Source: Proteus penneri
Lineage (GTDB): Bacteria; Pseudomonadota; Gammaproteobacteria; Enterobacterales; Enterobacteriaceae
DNA: 64,000 nucleotides
Assembly: GCF_003144535.1 (NCBI RefSeq)
Contig: NZ_PHFJ01000001.1
Coordinates: forward strand, 124,001-188,000
Direction: 5' to 3'
Part shown: one piece after another, positions 38,249-47,722 of the stretch
How the letters are laid out: each line of letters starts with the position of its first letter
Position numbering within the stretch: position 1 is the stretch's first letter
The notes under the pieces: generated by a model
The model's database searches: none
Seen by the model: the letters and a program-made list of their open reading frames with translations, nothing else
Told to the model about the DNA's origin: nothing
Program-made: the position numbers and the translations under genes

Positions 38249-40681
38249 TTATGCACGTTTCACTTCAACAAGGTTTGTATGTTGTGGATTTCCTTTAGCA
38301 AACGGCGATGGGTGCCAGCTTGTTAATGTATTAATACATCCACCTGTATCTACACCTGTTGTATCAAGTGAACGCCACGCACCTTGCGGTACTGCAATCA
38401 CACCAGGTAATACACGATCTGTCACTTTAACGCGAATATTTAAACGACCACGATCATTATAAATCTCAGCAATATCGCCAGATTTTAATCCGCGTTCTTG
38501 CGCATCAATTGGGTTTAACCAGAATTGATGCGGAATAGCTTCACGTAACATAGCAACGTTATAGTAACTAGAGTGAACGTGGCCTTTGTCGTGGAAACCG
38601 GTCATTTGTAGAGGGAATTTCTCTTTAAGCTTAACGTTTTCAACACCTTCTTCATTTTTACAATATTCTGGAATTGCAGGGATACGGTCGCCTTCAGGTA
38701 AAACCCAGCCATCGGTATCTTGCATTAGTTTTTCAGAATAAATTTCAATCTTACCTGACGCTGTTTTTAATGGATTAGCGATAGGATCTTGACGGAATGC
38801 TTCAAGTGCAACGTATTGATTACGATTAGGTAATTTACGATCGATAATTCCTACATCGTTAGTTTCTGCAAATGTAGGTAGCGCTGGATTTTTCTCACGC
38901 ATTTGGTTATAGCAATATTCAATCCACTCTTCGTAAGTACGTCCTTCAGTAAATTGCTCTTTGGTGCCCATCTTTTCTGCTATGTCAGTTAAGACATCAT
39001 AGCAAGGGCGGTTTTCCCAAAGTGGTTTAATCGCATTTTGTAAACGGACGACATAGTGGTAAGCACCACTTGCATAAGAGTTATTGATAAGATCGTTAGT
39101 CTCAACAGTTGTCACATCTGGCAATAAAATATCAGCGTATTTTGCAGATGGTGTCATGTGGTTATCCCACACTAAAATAAACTCACATTTTGATTCATCT
39201 TGCAGTAAATCATGTGTTTTATTCAAGTCAGCGTGTTGGTTACCAATCACGTTACTGGAATAACACCACATAAATTTAATACCTGTGTCGAGTTTATCTT
39301 TATTTCTAACACCTGCATTTTTGCTGGTCAGTTGATCACCGCGAGCAATTGCTTCAGACCACATAAATGTTGGGATCAAGGTTTTAACTGGGTTAGGCAG
39401 AGCAAAACTGGCAACTGGATAAGCAACGTTACCGCCCCAACAACCGGTATTTGTACCTGGACGACCAATATGACCTGACATTAATGGCAGCATCATAATC
39501 GCGCGACATGCCTGCTCACCATTTGAAGTACGCTGGATACCCCAACCTTGAGAGATCCACGCAGCTCTTGCACCACCAATTTCACGCGCTAATTGGATAA
39601 TACGAGAAACAGAAATACCGGTTAATTTACTCGCCCATTCAGGTGTTTTGGCAATGCCATCTGGGCCATTACCTAAAATATAATCTTTATAAGAGCCATT
39701 TTCAGGCGCTGATGCTGGTAATGTTTGTTTATCCCAACCGACACAATATTCACGTAAGAAATCTTCATCGGTGATGCCTTCTTGGATCATTACATAACCT
39801 AATGCAGCGACTAATGCAGCATCGGTACCTGGATAAATAGGGATCCATTCGGCACCTAATGTTGTCACACTATCGGTACGACGAGGGTCAATGATGATAA
39901 CTTTACTTTTGCTCTTATCTAACGCATTTAATGTTTCATAGAACTGACCACCACCAGACATACGAGTTTCAGCAAGGTTATGACCAAACATCACGACTAA
40001 GTCTGAATTCTCAATTTCTGTTAACAGTGATTCTAACATGTCCCCATAAACATAAGGCACAATACCGGTTAATTGAGAGTATGAATAAGTACCATAGTCA
40101 CTTAAAAAGCCGCCAACAGTGCTTAATAAACGTTTACATGCGGTTCTACCGTGTAAGTTTGCGCCAGTAGAGCCTGTACCATATTGGTAATAAATGGACT
40201 CATTACCGTATTTTTCGATGGTATATTTTAATTTTTCCGCGATGATTGAAGTGGCTTCATCCCAAGAAATGCGTTCAAATTTACCTTCACCACGTTTACC
40301 AACTCGCTTCATTGGGTATTTTAAACGATCTGGGTTATACGTTTTCCAGCGTACAGAACGACCACGCAGACACGGGCGAATTTGGTGAAGACCGAATGTT
40401 GAATCGTCATACATAGTTTCATTAGAAATACGACGAATAACGCCATCTTTCACATGCACTTTTAATGGACAACGGCTACCACAGTTCACTAAGCATGCAC
40501 TGTATTTGATAGTTTCTGAAGTCTCATCAGGACGAATACCCTGGGGGATTTGAGCATTAGCAGCGAATGGTAATGAAACCGTTCCTGCAACAGCGGCAGC
40601 ACCAGAAATAACTGCTGCAGACTGAATGAATCCACGCCGACTCATTTCAGTAATAGAAGTATTATTTTTAATTTTTGACAT
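38249..40681 (-). CDS. dmsA: DMSO reductase-type molybdopterin catalytic subunit
   Basis: About 810 aa. A twin-arginine signal is clear (MSRRGFIQSAAVISG, then a hydrophobic run to FAANAQ), so the folded protein is exported. An N-terminal [4Fe-4S] motif (CLVNCGSRCPLKVHV, with later CLRGRSVRWK) precedes the Mo-bis-MGD domains. Blocks SYYGTG-type, FGHNLAETRMSGGGQFYE, IIDPRRTDSVTTLGAEWIPI and GSYSGA-type C-terminal cofactor motifs (MTGFHDKGHVHSSY, WLNPIDAQERGLKSGD) follow E. coli DmsA/YnfE. I set the start at the ATG at 40681 because AGGG stands eight bases upstream; ATG 40687 and GTG 40705 are alternatives. Symbol dmsA is by family; YnfE/F is the close alternative. Confidence 0.88.
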   Translation of the reverse strand: MSKIKNNTSITEMSRRGFIQSAAVISGAAAVAGTVSLPFAANAQIPQGIRPDETSETIKYSACLVNCGSRCPLKVHVKDGVIRRISNETMYDDSTFGLHQIRPCLRGRSVRWKTYNPDRLKYPMKRVGKRGEGKFERISWDEATSIIAEKLKYTIEKYGNESIYYQYGTGSTGANLHGRTACKRLLSTVGGFLSDYGTYSYSQLTGIVPYVYGDMLESLLTEIENSDLVVMFGHNLAETRMSGGGQFYETLNALDKSKSKVIIIDPRRTDSVTTLGAEWIPIYPGTDAALVAALGYVMIQEGITDEDFLREYCVGWDKQTLPASAPENGSYKDYILGNGPDGIAKTPEWASKLTGISVSRIIQLAREIGGARAAWISQGWGIQRTSNGEQACRAIMMLPLMSGHIGRPGTNTGCWGGNVAYPVASFALPNPVKTLIPTFMWSEAIARGDQLTSKNAGVRNKDKLDTGIKFMWCYSSNVIGNQHADLNKTHDLLQDESKCEFILVWDNHMTPSAKYADILLPDVTTVETNDLINNSYASGAYHYVVRLQNAIKPLWENRPCYDVLTDIAEKMGTKEQFTEGRTYEEWIEYCYNQMREKNPALPTFAETNDVGIIDRKLPNRNQYVALEAFRQDPIANPLKTASGKIEIYSEKLMQDTDGWVLPEGDRIPAIPEYCKNEEGVENVKLKEKFPLQMTGFHDKGHVHSSYYNVAMLREAIPHQFWLNPIDAQERGLKSGDIAEIYNDRGRLNIRVKVTDRVLPGVIAVPQGAWRSLDTTGVDTGGCINTLTSWHPSPFAKGNPQHTNLVEVKRA

Positions 40682-40754
40682 TGACATTACCCTAACATTT
40701 TTCACAACAAGTAAAGTTGTATATATATGTTAAGTTATAACCCTTCTACCTATA

Positions 40755-40768
40755 ATGATTTATATCAA
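40755..40768 (-). promoter_or_regulatory. FNR site upstream of dmsA
   Basis: ATGAT-TTAT-ATCAA differs from the FNR consensus TTGAT-N4-ATCAA at one base. Its centre is about 80 bases before the dmsA start, consistent with a -41.5 activation position and a 40-base leader. Fits anaerobic induction known for dms operons. Confidence 0.75.
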
Positions 40769-40836
40769 TATAAAAAATGTTAATAACGTTATCTAAAAAA
40801 ATAATTATTAAACAAATGGTTACATTTTTTGATAAA

Positions 40837-40852
40837 TACCACTTTAGTGGTA
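40837..40852. promoter_or_regulatory. NarL/NarP 7-2-7 site upstream of dmsA
   Basis: TACCACT-TT-AGTGGTA is a perfect inverted pair of the NarL/NarP heptamer (TACYYMT) with the 2-base spacing preferred by both regulators. It lies about 155 bases upstream of dmsA and 75 upstream of the FNR site. Nitrate or nitrite control of the operon is inferred. No other gene is nearby on this side. Confidence 0.7.
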
Positions 40853-41039
40853 AACGAAATATAAATTAAATAGGATTTAACAATCAATCGATATGTAAAA
40901 AATAACATATCGATTTTCATAAATATCTAGAAAAACAAGATTGTTAACATAATAACAAAATAAGAGATTAAAAATATTTGTTAATTAGAAAAGTAAAAAA
41001 GAAGAATAACTCTTCTTTTTTACTTAATACGAAAATGAT

Positions 41040-42296
41040 TTATTGAGGATTATTTTCGACAGGAAATCTGAGTGCTCTTACATCATTTCCGGTTGGAGAT
41101 TGGTGAACTCTTAAGCCGAATTGAGGCAAAATAGCAAAGATATGATCAAATATATCTGATTGAATTGCCTCGTATTGAACCCAAACAGTGGTGTTCGTAA
41201 AGGCGTAAATTTCAATGGGTAGCCCATCCGAAGTTGGTGCTAATTGTCTTACCATAATCGTCATTTGCTTATGAACATTAGGATGGTTTTTTAAATAAGC
41301 TTCAACATACGCACGGAAGGTTCCAATATTGGTCATGCCTCGTTGGTTTAATGGTGTTTGACATTCATTGCCCAAGGTTGCATTGAATTGATTAATTTCA
41401 CTTTCCTTATTTTTTATATAAGGCGCTAACAAGTGGGCCTTTTCCAGATTATCAATTTGTTTTTTATCTAAAAAATGGATGCTGTTAATATCAAGAGCAA
41501 GACTTCTTTTAATACGACGTCCTCCTGATTTTGTCATTGCTTGCCAGTTTTTAAAGGAATCTGAAATCAGAGAATAAGTTGGAATAGTCGTAACCGTATT
41601 ATCCCAATTACGCACTTTGACAGTTGTTAAACTAATATCAATGACAGCGCCATCAGCTCCATATTTAGGCATTTCTAGCCAGTCACCAAGACTTATCATG
41701 TTGTTTGCAGATAATTGAATACCGGCGACTAATCCCATAATTGGATCTTTAAACACCAACATTAATACCGCCGTCATGGCGCCTAAACCACTGAGTAAAA
41801 TAAGGGGTGATTTGCCAATAAGTAGGGAAATAATCATTATCCCAATCAGCACTGAGGCGGCGAGTTTTAAGCTTTGAAAAATACCTTTTAATGGTAATCG
41901 GCCAAATGAGGATGAATTTCTCATGATCTGCATACAGAGATCCATAATAGAGAAAAGCATCAACAAGCCAAAAATTAAGCACCATGCTTGAGCACTGGTG
42001 GTGAGAATTTCTTGGGTTTTACCCGATCCCATCCACACCAACGCTTGGATATTAACAACAATACCTTGGATTAAAAAAGCAAACCGACTAAATAACTTAT
42101 TTATTTCTAGAGAAAGTTGCCATTTCTGATCGTACTGACTTATCGCTTTGGAAATTTTAGGTAAAACTAACCTGTGCAAAATAAAATGAAGAATGATTGC
42201 GACAAGAAAAATAATGGCTAAAACGAGTAGGAGAGAAGCAACTTGGGCGTACTCTTCATTAAATTGACGTATCCATGTAAGCAGTTGCTGCTGCAT
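41040..42296 (-). CDS. ybdG: Mechanosensitive channel, YbdG family
   Basis: 418-aa inner-membrane channel of the MscS superfamily, close in length to E. coli YbdG (415 aa), a miniconductance channel (MscM). Five transmembrane segments fill the N-terminal half. The pore-lining segment is [20 protein letters not shown] and the first beta domain is [20 protein letters not shown], with [20 protein letters not shown] after it. The C-terminal cytoplasmic domain is longer than in MscS. Acts in hypo-osmotic stress. Monocistronic. Confidence 0.92.
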   Translation of the reverse strand: MQQQLLTWIRQFNEEYAQVASLLLVLAIIFLVAIILHFILHRLVLPKISKAISQYDQKWQLSLEINKLFSRFAFLIQGIVVNIQALVWMGSGKTQEILTTSAQAWCLIFGLLMLFSIMDLCMQIMRNSSSFGRLPLKGIFQSLKLAASVLIGIMIISLLIGKSPLILLSGLGAMTAVLMLVFKDPIMGLVAGIQLSANNMISLGDWLEMPKYGADGAVIDISLTTVKVRNWDNTVTTIPTYSLISDSFKNWQAMTKSGGRRIKRSLALDINSIHFLDKKQIDNLEKAHLLAPYIKNKESEINQFNATLGNECQTPLNQRGMTNIGTFRAYVEAYLKNHPNVHKQMTIMVRQLAPTSDGLPIEIYAFTNTTVWVQYEAIQSDIFDHIFAILPQFGLRVHQSPTGNDVRALRFPVENNPQ

Positions 42297-42432
42297 AAAA
42301 TATCCTCATAGTTAATGCGGGTTGTATATTAAGATTATAGAAAAGAGAGCTTAGTTCAATAAGGTGAATTTTTTGTTACGAAAAATGCGAGGGTAAACGA
42401 AAGGGTGAATAAGCGTAGTAGAGTGAATAAAA

Positions 42433-42474
42433 GCCAGAAATAGTCTTTTGTACGATGAGGGTGCTATTTCTGGC
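42433..42474. terminator. Bidirectional terminator downstream of the 24-codon gene
   Basis: An 11-bp stem (GCCAGAAATAG at 42433-42443 with CTATTTCTGGC at 42464-42474). On the minus strand it is followed by TTTTATTC and closes the small unit below. It also separates that unit from ybdG. Confidence 0.82.
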
Positions 42475-42505
42475 TTTATATTATATTTTATTTTAAATCA
42501 AATAA

Positions 42506-42580
42506 TTACAGTAAGCGAGTTGATGATAATTTTACAACAACTTGGTGCAGATGAGTAATAAAAGAAGTCATTGATTTCAT
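42506..42580 (-). CDS. Candidate small protein of 24 aa
   Basis: A short frame (MKSMTSFITHLHQVVVKLSS, then TRLL) with an AGGAT ribosome-binding site eight bases upstream and a good terminator 32 bases downstream, so it looks like a compact transcription unit. The peptide is cationic and amphipathic with no cysteine. A perfect CRP half-site pair (TGTGA-N6-TCACA) and an FNR-like site lie just upstream. I do not recognise the family. It could instead be a leader or a chance frame in a small RNA. Confidence 0.45.
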   Translation of the reverse strand: MKSMTSFITHLHQVVVKLSSTRLL

Positions 42581-42602
42581 ATTAAGTATCCTATTAATAA
42601 AA

Positions 42603-42646
42603 TGTGACTCATATCACAAATATTTTCTAAGATTGATTTTAATCAC
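42603..42646 (-). promoter_or_regulatory. CRP-like and FNR-like sites before the 24-codon gene
   Basis: TGTGA-CTCATA-TCACA (42603-42618) has both CRP half-sites exact. TTGAT-TTTA-ATCAC (42633-42646) matches FNR at nine of ten positions. Their centres are 29 bases apart. The CRP site is only 23 bases from the ATG, so it might repress rather than activate leftward transcription. The rightward 541-aa gene starts 250 bases away. Confidence 0.55.
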
Positions 42647-42893
42647 ATTTCCATAACAGTCAATAGCTTTATACAAAAATATTTTAAATTTTAAATTATT
42701 TTTTATATTAAAGGTGTTTTTATTGTTTCCATAAATGGGTTCATATTGGAATGCTTTTTATCTTGTTGTTTATTAAACATTTTTTTGTTTCGTCTAACAA
42801 CAATGCTTAGTTGACTTTTTTCTATTGTGATTTTCGCTCAAATTTTTTGCTTTAAGCTAAAAATGGAATCGGAAAAAGAAAGGAAATCACTCA

Positions 42894-44519
42894 ATGAATA
42901 TCGAAACAAAAGAAGAACGTTTGCAAAAAATCATACAAGGTGAGAAGGACAAGTTAGCTCTTCAGCCTCCCGTTCATAATATGCAGTCTCAAGTTGTTAC
43001 TGATGATGATGATGTGAAGATTGAGTTCAATCAAGTCAAATCATTACCAGATGAGACTGATAACGAAGTTAAAATGAACCGAGTTATCAAGTATGAGGTG
43101 GTTGTCACGGGGATTAATCTACGTTTGGCAGAATGGCGTACGAGTCCGAAAGGGATTTTAATTCTACCTAATAATAAAGATGTCTACATCACGATAGTGG
43201 ATGACAACAAAACAGAAATTTCTTTAATGGGTAATCGAAGTGGGGTAGCATCATTACAATTAATCTTAAAAGATGAAGATGATGAAAACATTGTTCATTA
43301 TGCAACACCGATTCAAATTCGAGTTACGCCTCCAAAGCCTAATCCTAATAATGATTGTATAGCGACTAATTGTGAGAAGTTTGATGACTTGTTAACAATA
43401 CGTTCAGAATCTATGCAATGGCCAAGTAAGTGGGAAAGTGTTTCTAAAAGTTTTGTGGTACATCTTCAAGATGAAGAAGGTGAGGATAGTCAAAATAAAG
43501 AGGTCAAATTAATTTACGATGTGGAGAATAGCACATTAGCTGTTGAGCCAGAAATTTATAATTCCGATGGCGAGCAAAGTAATATTAGCAAAACGAACAA
43601 ATACGGTATTGCAAATTTTAAAGTGAAATTTAAAAAGAGTGAACCTAAACAAATCGCTATATTCCATGCCGAAACTGAAAATAGCGAAGATCCAACGAAG
43701 CCAATTAAATCCAGAGATTACTATGTTGAAATGACAACGGAGAAATTGCCTTCTCCTAGAGTGCCTGCAACATTAAATGGTATTCTCAGCTATCATAGCG
43801 AAAATTATTGCGTTAACGCGAATCTTATTTTAGGTCGCGATATTAGTGAAAGCACACAAGTTGGGTTTTATTTTAATGACCAACTTAAGATGTTGCCATG
43901 TACTGACAAATCAGCCGTTTCTGTGAAATTAGAAAATCAGTCATTAACAAATGGTATTCATTATATTTCTTTCTTTACTGTTGATATATTCGATAATGTC
44001 TGTTTTTCTCGACGTGAACGTATTATTGTTGATAACTCTTTAACGGGGGAGTGCAGTAAACAAATTAGAAATATTGCACCTAAACCTAGTATTAGTGTCA
44101 TTATTCCACAAATTTGTGACCGCTATTTTAACTCTGTAAATATTAGGCTTGTTCCTTCTTTATGTTTGCAAATTAAAAACCGCGTAGCAAAAATGAATAT
44201 CCAAAAAATAGTCATCATCTTTAATGGTTATTCTCGGGCAAATAGCAGTGATAGAACTCTAGTGTATCGTTCTACACTTGAAATCTACGCCGATGATCCT
44301 CGTTTAGATGATTTCTTACACGATGCAACACTTAATAACGACCCTATTAATATCGTTGAAATTGTTGAGCCTGCATTAGAGAGTATTTTGGCAGATGCAT
44401 TGCCTAATATTGAAGTCGGGCATCTCGGTATTCAGGTGATGGTATTTGAAAGAACAGGAAACTGTTATCTTTGTGGAGAAAATATGTATACGGTATCTCT
44501 GCGTTTACCTTGTGCTTAA
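42894..44519 (+). CDS. Hypothetical protein, 541 aa, with Ig-like repeats
   Basis: I do not recognise this protein. It has a good ribosome-binding site (AAAGGAAA) and a starting Met, but no signal peptide or transmembrane segment. The N-terminal 60 residues are acidic and helical. The rest is predicted beta-rich: residues about 60-150 form one sandwich-like domain, and residues about 180-270 resemble a Big_1/invasin-type Ig-like domain (VVHLQDEEGED...KTNKYGIANFKVKFK). Residues about 300-380 form another (LNGILSYHSENYCVNANLIL). The C-terminal part (about 390-541, SVIIPQICDRYFNSVNIRLV) has no match I know. Several Cys occur near the C-terminus. It is a single gene with its own terminator. A cytoplasmic or non-classically secreted cargo role cannot be told apart here. 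Confidence 0.7.
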   Translation: MNIETKEERLQKIIQGEKDKLALQPPVHNMQSQVVTDDDDVKIEFNQVKSLPDETDNEVKMNRVIKYEVVVTGINLRLAEWRTSPKGILILPNNKDVYITIVDDNKTEISLMGNRSGVASLQLILKDEDDENIVHYATPIQIRVTPPKPNPNNDCIATNCEKFDDLLTIRSESMQWPSKWESVSKSFVVHLQDEEGEDSQNKEVKLIYDVENSTLAVEPEIYNSDGEQSNISKTNKYGIANFKVKFKKSEPKQIAIFHAETENSEDPTKPIKSRDYYVEMTTEKLPSPRVPATLNGILSYHSENYCVNANLILGRDISESTQVGFYFNDQLKMLPCTDKSAVSVKLENQSLTNGIHYISFFTVDIFDNVCFSRRERIIVDNSLTGECSKQIRNIAPKPSISVIIPQICDRYFNSVNIRLVPSLCLQIKNRVAKMNIQKIVIIFNGYSRANSSDRTLVYRSTLEIYADDPRLDDFLHDATLNNDPINIVEIVEPALESILADALPNIEVGHLGIQVMVFERTGNCYLCGENMYTVSLRLPCA

Positions 44520-44540
44520 CATAAGAAGATTTTTTCTACT

Positions 44541-44565
44541 AAAGAGCCACATGATGTGGCTCTTT
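44541..44565. terminator. Bidirectional terminator between the 541-aa gene and hdeD
   Basis: A perfect 10-bp stem (AAAGAGCCAC with GTGGCTCTTT) around ATGAT, in a convergent intergenic space, with flanking T and A residues. Confidence 0.85.
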
Positions 44566-44597
44566 ACGTTTAAAGCTACTGTTAGCTGAAAAGATGA

Positions 44598-45176
44598 TTA
44601 GTGCGTCATTCGTTTTATAGCACCAGTAATGGATAAAATAGTGATTGAGCTTAAAATAAGCTGTATACCAATTAGCGCCATAACTAAAGCGATAGACGTT
44701 TCAAGATTAAATGCGAATAAGAAATAAGCGATAACTAAATCTAAAATACCCGCTAGAATATTAAACCAGCCATAATAATTATCTTTAATTTGTTTGAAAC
44801 CGATAACTAAACGAAATATTCCTGCAAAAATAAATAAAAAACTAATAAAGAAAGCAAGACTTAGCATTCCTTGCAATGGATCAGAAATAAAAATATAGCC
44901 GAGCAGAAGATAAATAAAACCCGCTAATAATGTAATCAGTATTGACCAACCTGAAAACACTTGGGTATTAAAGCCACCAAAAATGGTCGAGATACCACAG
45001 ACTATAAATATAATACCTAACAATACGCTGATAACGATACCAGAAGAGAGCGGATTAATAATACAGATAATACCCGCAATTAAACCTAATACAGCAATAA
45101 CGTTCATTAAAGTGCATTGTTTTTTAACTAGTTTTTCTGTTAGTTGAGATAAATTATTTTTATTAATATCTAACAT
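44598..45176 (-). CDS. HdeD family acid-resistance membrane protein
   Basis: 192 aa with six closely spaced hydrophobic segments (for example VIAVLGLIAGIICIINPLSS and GWSILITLLAGFIYLLLGYI). This is the DUF308 repeat build of E. coli HdeD (190 aa), an inner-membrane protein linked to acid resistance at high cell density. No hdeA or hdeB chaperone genes are next to it here, so the role in acid resistance is by family only. Confidence 0.82.
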   Translation of the reverse strand: MLDINKNNLSQLTEKLVKKQCTLMNVIAVLGLIAGIICIINPLSSGIVISVLLGIIFIVCGISTIFGGFNTQVFSGWSILITLLAGFIYLLLGYIFISDPLQGMLSLAFFISFLFIFAGIFRLVIGFKQIKDNYYGWFNILAGILDLVIAYFLFAFNLETSIALVMALIGIQLILSSITILSITGAIKRMTH

Positions 45177-45371
45177 AGCAACCCCTTTTTCCTTATGTTT
45201 GGTACATAAGCTAAATTATAGCAATTTTTGCTTATATAGCATGATTTCTTTAAAAAAAAATATAATTAAAAAGAGGTATGAAGGTAGATAAATCATTTTT
45301 GAAATATAAAATTGAAAGAGTAGAGTGGTAGGTTAAATCAAAAAATAAATCAAATTTATAGCGGAGGTAAA

Positions 45372-46226
45372 ATGTCTGATATAGTGTATTTAGACGGTCA
45401 CTTTGTACCTAGAGAGCAGGCTAAAGTATCTGTTTTTGACCGTGGTTTTTTATTTGCAGATGCAGTTTATGAAGTTACTGCGGTTATCGATAGTCAACTA
45501 ATCGACTTTAGCGGGCATTTCCAACGATTACAACGATCATGTAAAGAATTGGGTTTATCGATTCCCATTACTAAAGATCAATTAATTAATATTCATCATC
45601 AGCTTATCGAAAAAAATAATCTTCATGAAGGGCTTATTTATTTGCAAATAACTCGAGGTACAGATTCCTCTCGTTTTTTTGATTTTCCACCTTCATCCGT
45701 CTCTTCCACAATAGTGGCTTTTGTTCAACATTCAACAGTGGTTAATCACCCTAATGCAAAAGAAGGGATTTCAGTGATCAGTGTTGAAGATATTCGTTGG
45801 CAACGTTGTGATATAAAAACCGTTGCCCTATTAGCTGCTTGTTTAGCCAAACATCAAGCACATCAACAAGGTGCTGATGATGCCATTTTAATTAAAGAAG
45901 GCTATATAACAGAAGGTAGTTCAAGTAATTTCTTTATTGTTAATCATGATAATGAAATTATTACACGGCCACTGAGTCAGGATATTTTACCAGGTATTAC
46001 ACGCCAAGCGATTATTCAATTAGCGAAAGAAGAAGGGCTTAAAATAATAGAACGCCGATTTACACTTGATGAGGCGAAAAAAGCCAAAGAAGCTTTTATT
46101 AGCTCAGCGACTACATTAATTTGGCCAGTTATTTCAATCGATAATCAAGATATTAATCAGGGTGCAGTTGGGCATTTATCCCAACGGTTACGAGAGATTT
46201 ACCTTGATAAAACACTTAAAAAATAA
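45372..46226 (+). CDS. D-amino acid aminotransferase (PLP class IV)
   Basis: 284-aa fold-type IV transaminase. N-terminal VYLDGHFVPREQAKVSVFDR and GFLFADAVYEVT match D-alanine transaminase (Dat) rather than IlvE. The PLP lysine is in RCDIKTVALLAACLAKHQA, and ITEGSSSNFFIV and ILPGITRQAIIQLAKEEG are cofactor-phosphate motifs. The AGCGGAGG ribosome-binding site is strong. Dat links D-alanine, D-glutamate and 2-oxo acids, feeding peptidoglycan precursors or degrading D-amino acids. Monocistronic. A branched-chain or aminodeoxychorismate lyase-like activity is the less likely alternative. Confidence 0.87.
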   Translation: MSDIVYLDGHFVPREQAKVSVFDRGFLFADAVYEVTAVIDSQLIDFSGHFQRLQRSCKELGLSIPITKDQLINIHHQLIEKNNLHEGLIYLQITRGTDSSRFFDFPPSSVSSTIVAFVQHSTVVNHPNAKEGISVISVEDIRWQRCDIKTVALLAACLAKHQAHQQGADDAILIKEGYITEGSSSNFFIVNHDNEIITRPLSQDILPGITRQAIIQLAKEEGLKIIERRFTLDEAKKAKEAFISSATTLIWPVISIDNQDINQGAVGHLSQRLREIYLDKTLKK

Positions 46227-46250
46227 TTGACTAGACAGATATTCTTTATC

Positions 46251-46305
46251 AAATTTATCGCACTGCTTTCAGATTTTTATTGTTATATAGCAGTGCGGTA
46301 AATTT
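46251..46305. terminator. Hairpin terminator between the transaminase and the sensor kinase
   Basis: A 17-base arm at 46251-46267 pairs with 46289-46305 with one mismatch (core CGCACTGCT with AGCAGTGCG), around an AT-rich loop. It lies between convergent genes. Confidence 0.75.
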
Positions 46306-46318
46306 ATCATTTATTCTG

Positions 46319-47722
46319 TTAATCATTATCTGATAATTTCACTTCTAAAGGTAAAACAATAATAAAACCAATCCCTTTATTATTTAATCCTTCAGTAATA
46401 ATTAGCGATGCTTGAATTTTTTTAGCGAGATTTTGTGCAATAGATAGACCTAATCCGCTGCCTGTTGCGTTAGAGCCAGGAACGCGATAAAAACGTGAAA
46501 ATAGAGCATTGATATGTTCTTTTGCGACACCAGGGCCATTATCACGCACAATAACATGGATCCCTTCCACGTATCGATTCTCAATAGTTACCTCAACTTG
46601 ACTACCTTTAGGGCAATATTTTATGGCATTATCAAGCAGATTATTAAATATAGAAAGTAAAGCCTGTTTATCGGTTTTAATCGTCAAAGCGTGGCCTTCA
46701 TTAAGTGATAACTCAATATTTTTAGTAATCGCATAAGGAACGTGTTGTGCTATTGCATTTCCAATGACGTTATAGATATCAAGAGATTCTATTTTTAATG
46801 GGAAGTTGTCACATTCTAGTCGCGCTAAATCAATTAATTGATGAGAAAGAGCAGCTGCTCTATCAAGAGATTGTTTCATATCATCAATAATTTCTTCTCG
46901 CTCTTGCTGATCATCGACTAAAGAGAGTAAGTGTAATTGAGCAATAACTGCAGCTATTGGTGTTCTTAATTCATGAGCTGCATCTGCCATAAATTGTTTT
47001 TCACGAATATTGGCCTCGTCAATTCTGGCCATTAATTGGTTTAGTTCTTTAAAGATAGGGCGAATTTCTTTAAATTGTTGGCTTACATTAATTGGTGTTA
47101 AGTTACGCGGTTTGCGATTGGAGATAAGTTCAGCTGCTTGTCTAAAAGGCCGTAAACTAAAATATGCGGTAATTAAGATTGCAAAAATAACAGTTGCGAG
47201 AATAAATAAGAAAGGAATAAAGGTGCCTTCAACGGGGTTACCAATAACATGGCCTCTGTCTTCAACTGATTCACCAATAAAGACTTTTATTTTATGTTTT
47301 TCTCCCCAACTAAAAGAAAGTATCCATTTTTCACCAGCGACAGACACTTTTTCTGATGCTAATGAAAGTACTCTTGTAGGGATAGGCAACTCAGGGCGGT
47401 TAGTATAAATTAACGTATTATTTTCATCTAAGGCAATAAACCATGGTAGATATTGTAGTTCATCATCTTCACCATTAAGCATGGCATCGATATACATACC
47501 TTGTAAATTATGAGCGACTTCTTTGATAACTTCAGGTTGGTCAGCCACAATCTCTAAGGTATTAGCAAAACCCTCAGCAATAATTTCTTGCTGTTTGTTG
47601 TAAACTTTTTCGAACTCAGCAAGATAATCAAATTGTATCCAAGCTAACCAAACGCCCCAAAGCATAATTATGGAGATAATCTGAAGGACAATGGTGTAAA
47701 TAAAGAAGGAGCGGATTTTCAT
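46319..47722 (-). CDS. Two-component sensor histidine kinase (QseC/PmrB-like)
   Basis: 467 aa. TM1 at about residues 7-30, a periplasmic sensor of roughly 130 residues, TM2 near 165-187, a HAMP-like linker, HisKA with MADAAHELRTPIAAVIAQLH, and an ATPase domain with ALLSIFNNLLDNAIKYC, VIVRDNGPGVAKEHI and GSGLGLSIAQNLAKKI. It pairs with the regulator gene directly upstream (no gap). QseC, PmrB/BasS and the P. mirabilis RppB polymyxin-resistance kinase are the nearest types I can name; the signal is not readable. Confidence 0.88.
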   Translation of the reverse strand: MKIRSFFIYTIVLQIISIIMLWGVWLAWIQFDYLAEFEKVYNKQQEIIAEGFANTLEIVADQPEVIKEVAHNLQGMYIDAMLNGEDDELQYLPWFIALDENNTLIYTNRPELPIPTRVLSLASEKVSVAGEKWILSFSWGEKHKIKVFIGESVEDRGHVIGNPVEGTFIPFLFILATVIFAILITAYFSLRPFRQAAELISNRKPRNLTPINVSQQFKEIRPIFKELNQLMARIDEANIREKQFMADAAHELRTPIAAVIAQLHLLSLVDDQQEREEIIDDMKQSLDRAAALSHQLIDLARLECDNFPLKIESLDIYNVIGNAIAQHVPYAITKNIELSLNEGHALTIKTDKQALLSIFNNLLDNAIKYCPKGSQVEVTIENRYVEGIHVIVRDNGPGVAKEHINALFSRFYRVPGSNATGSGLGLSIAQNLAKKIQASLIITEGLNNKGIGFIIVLPLEVKLSDND

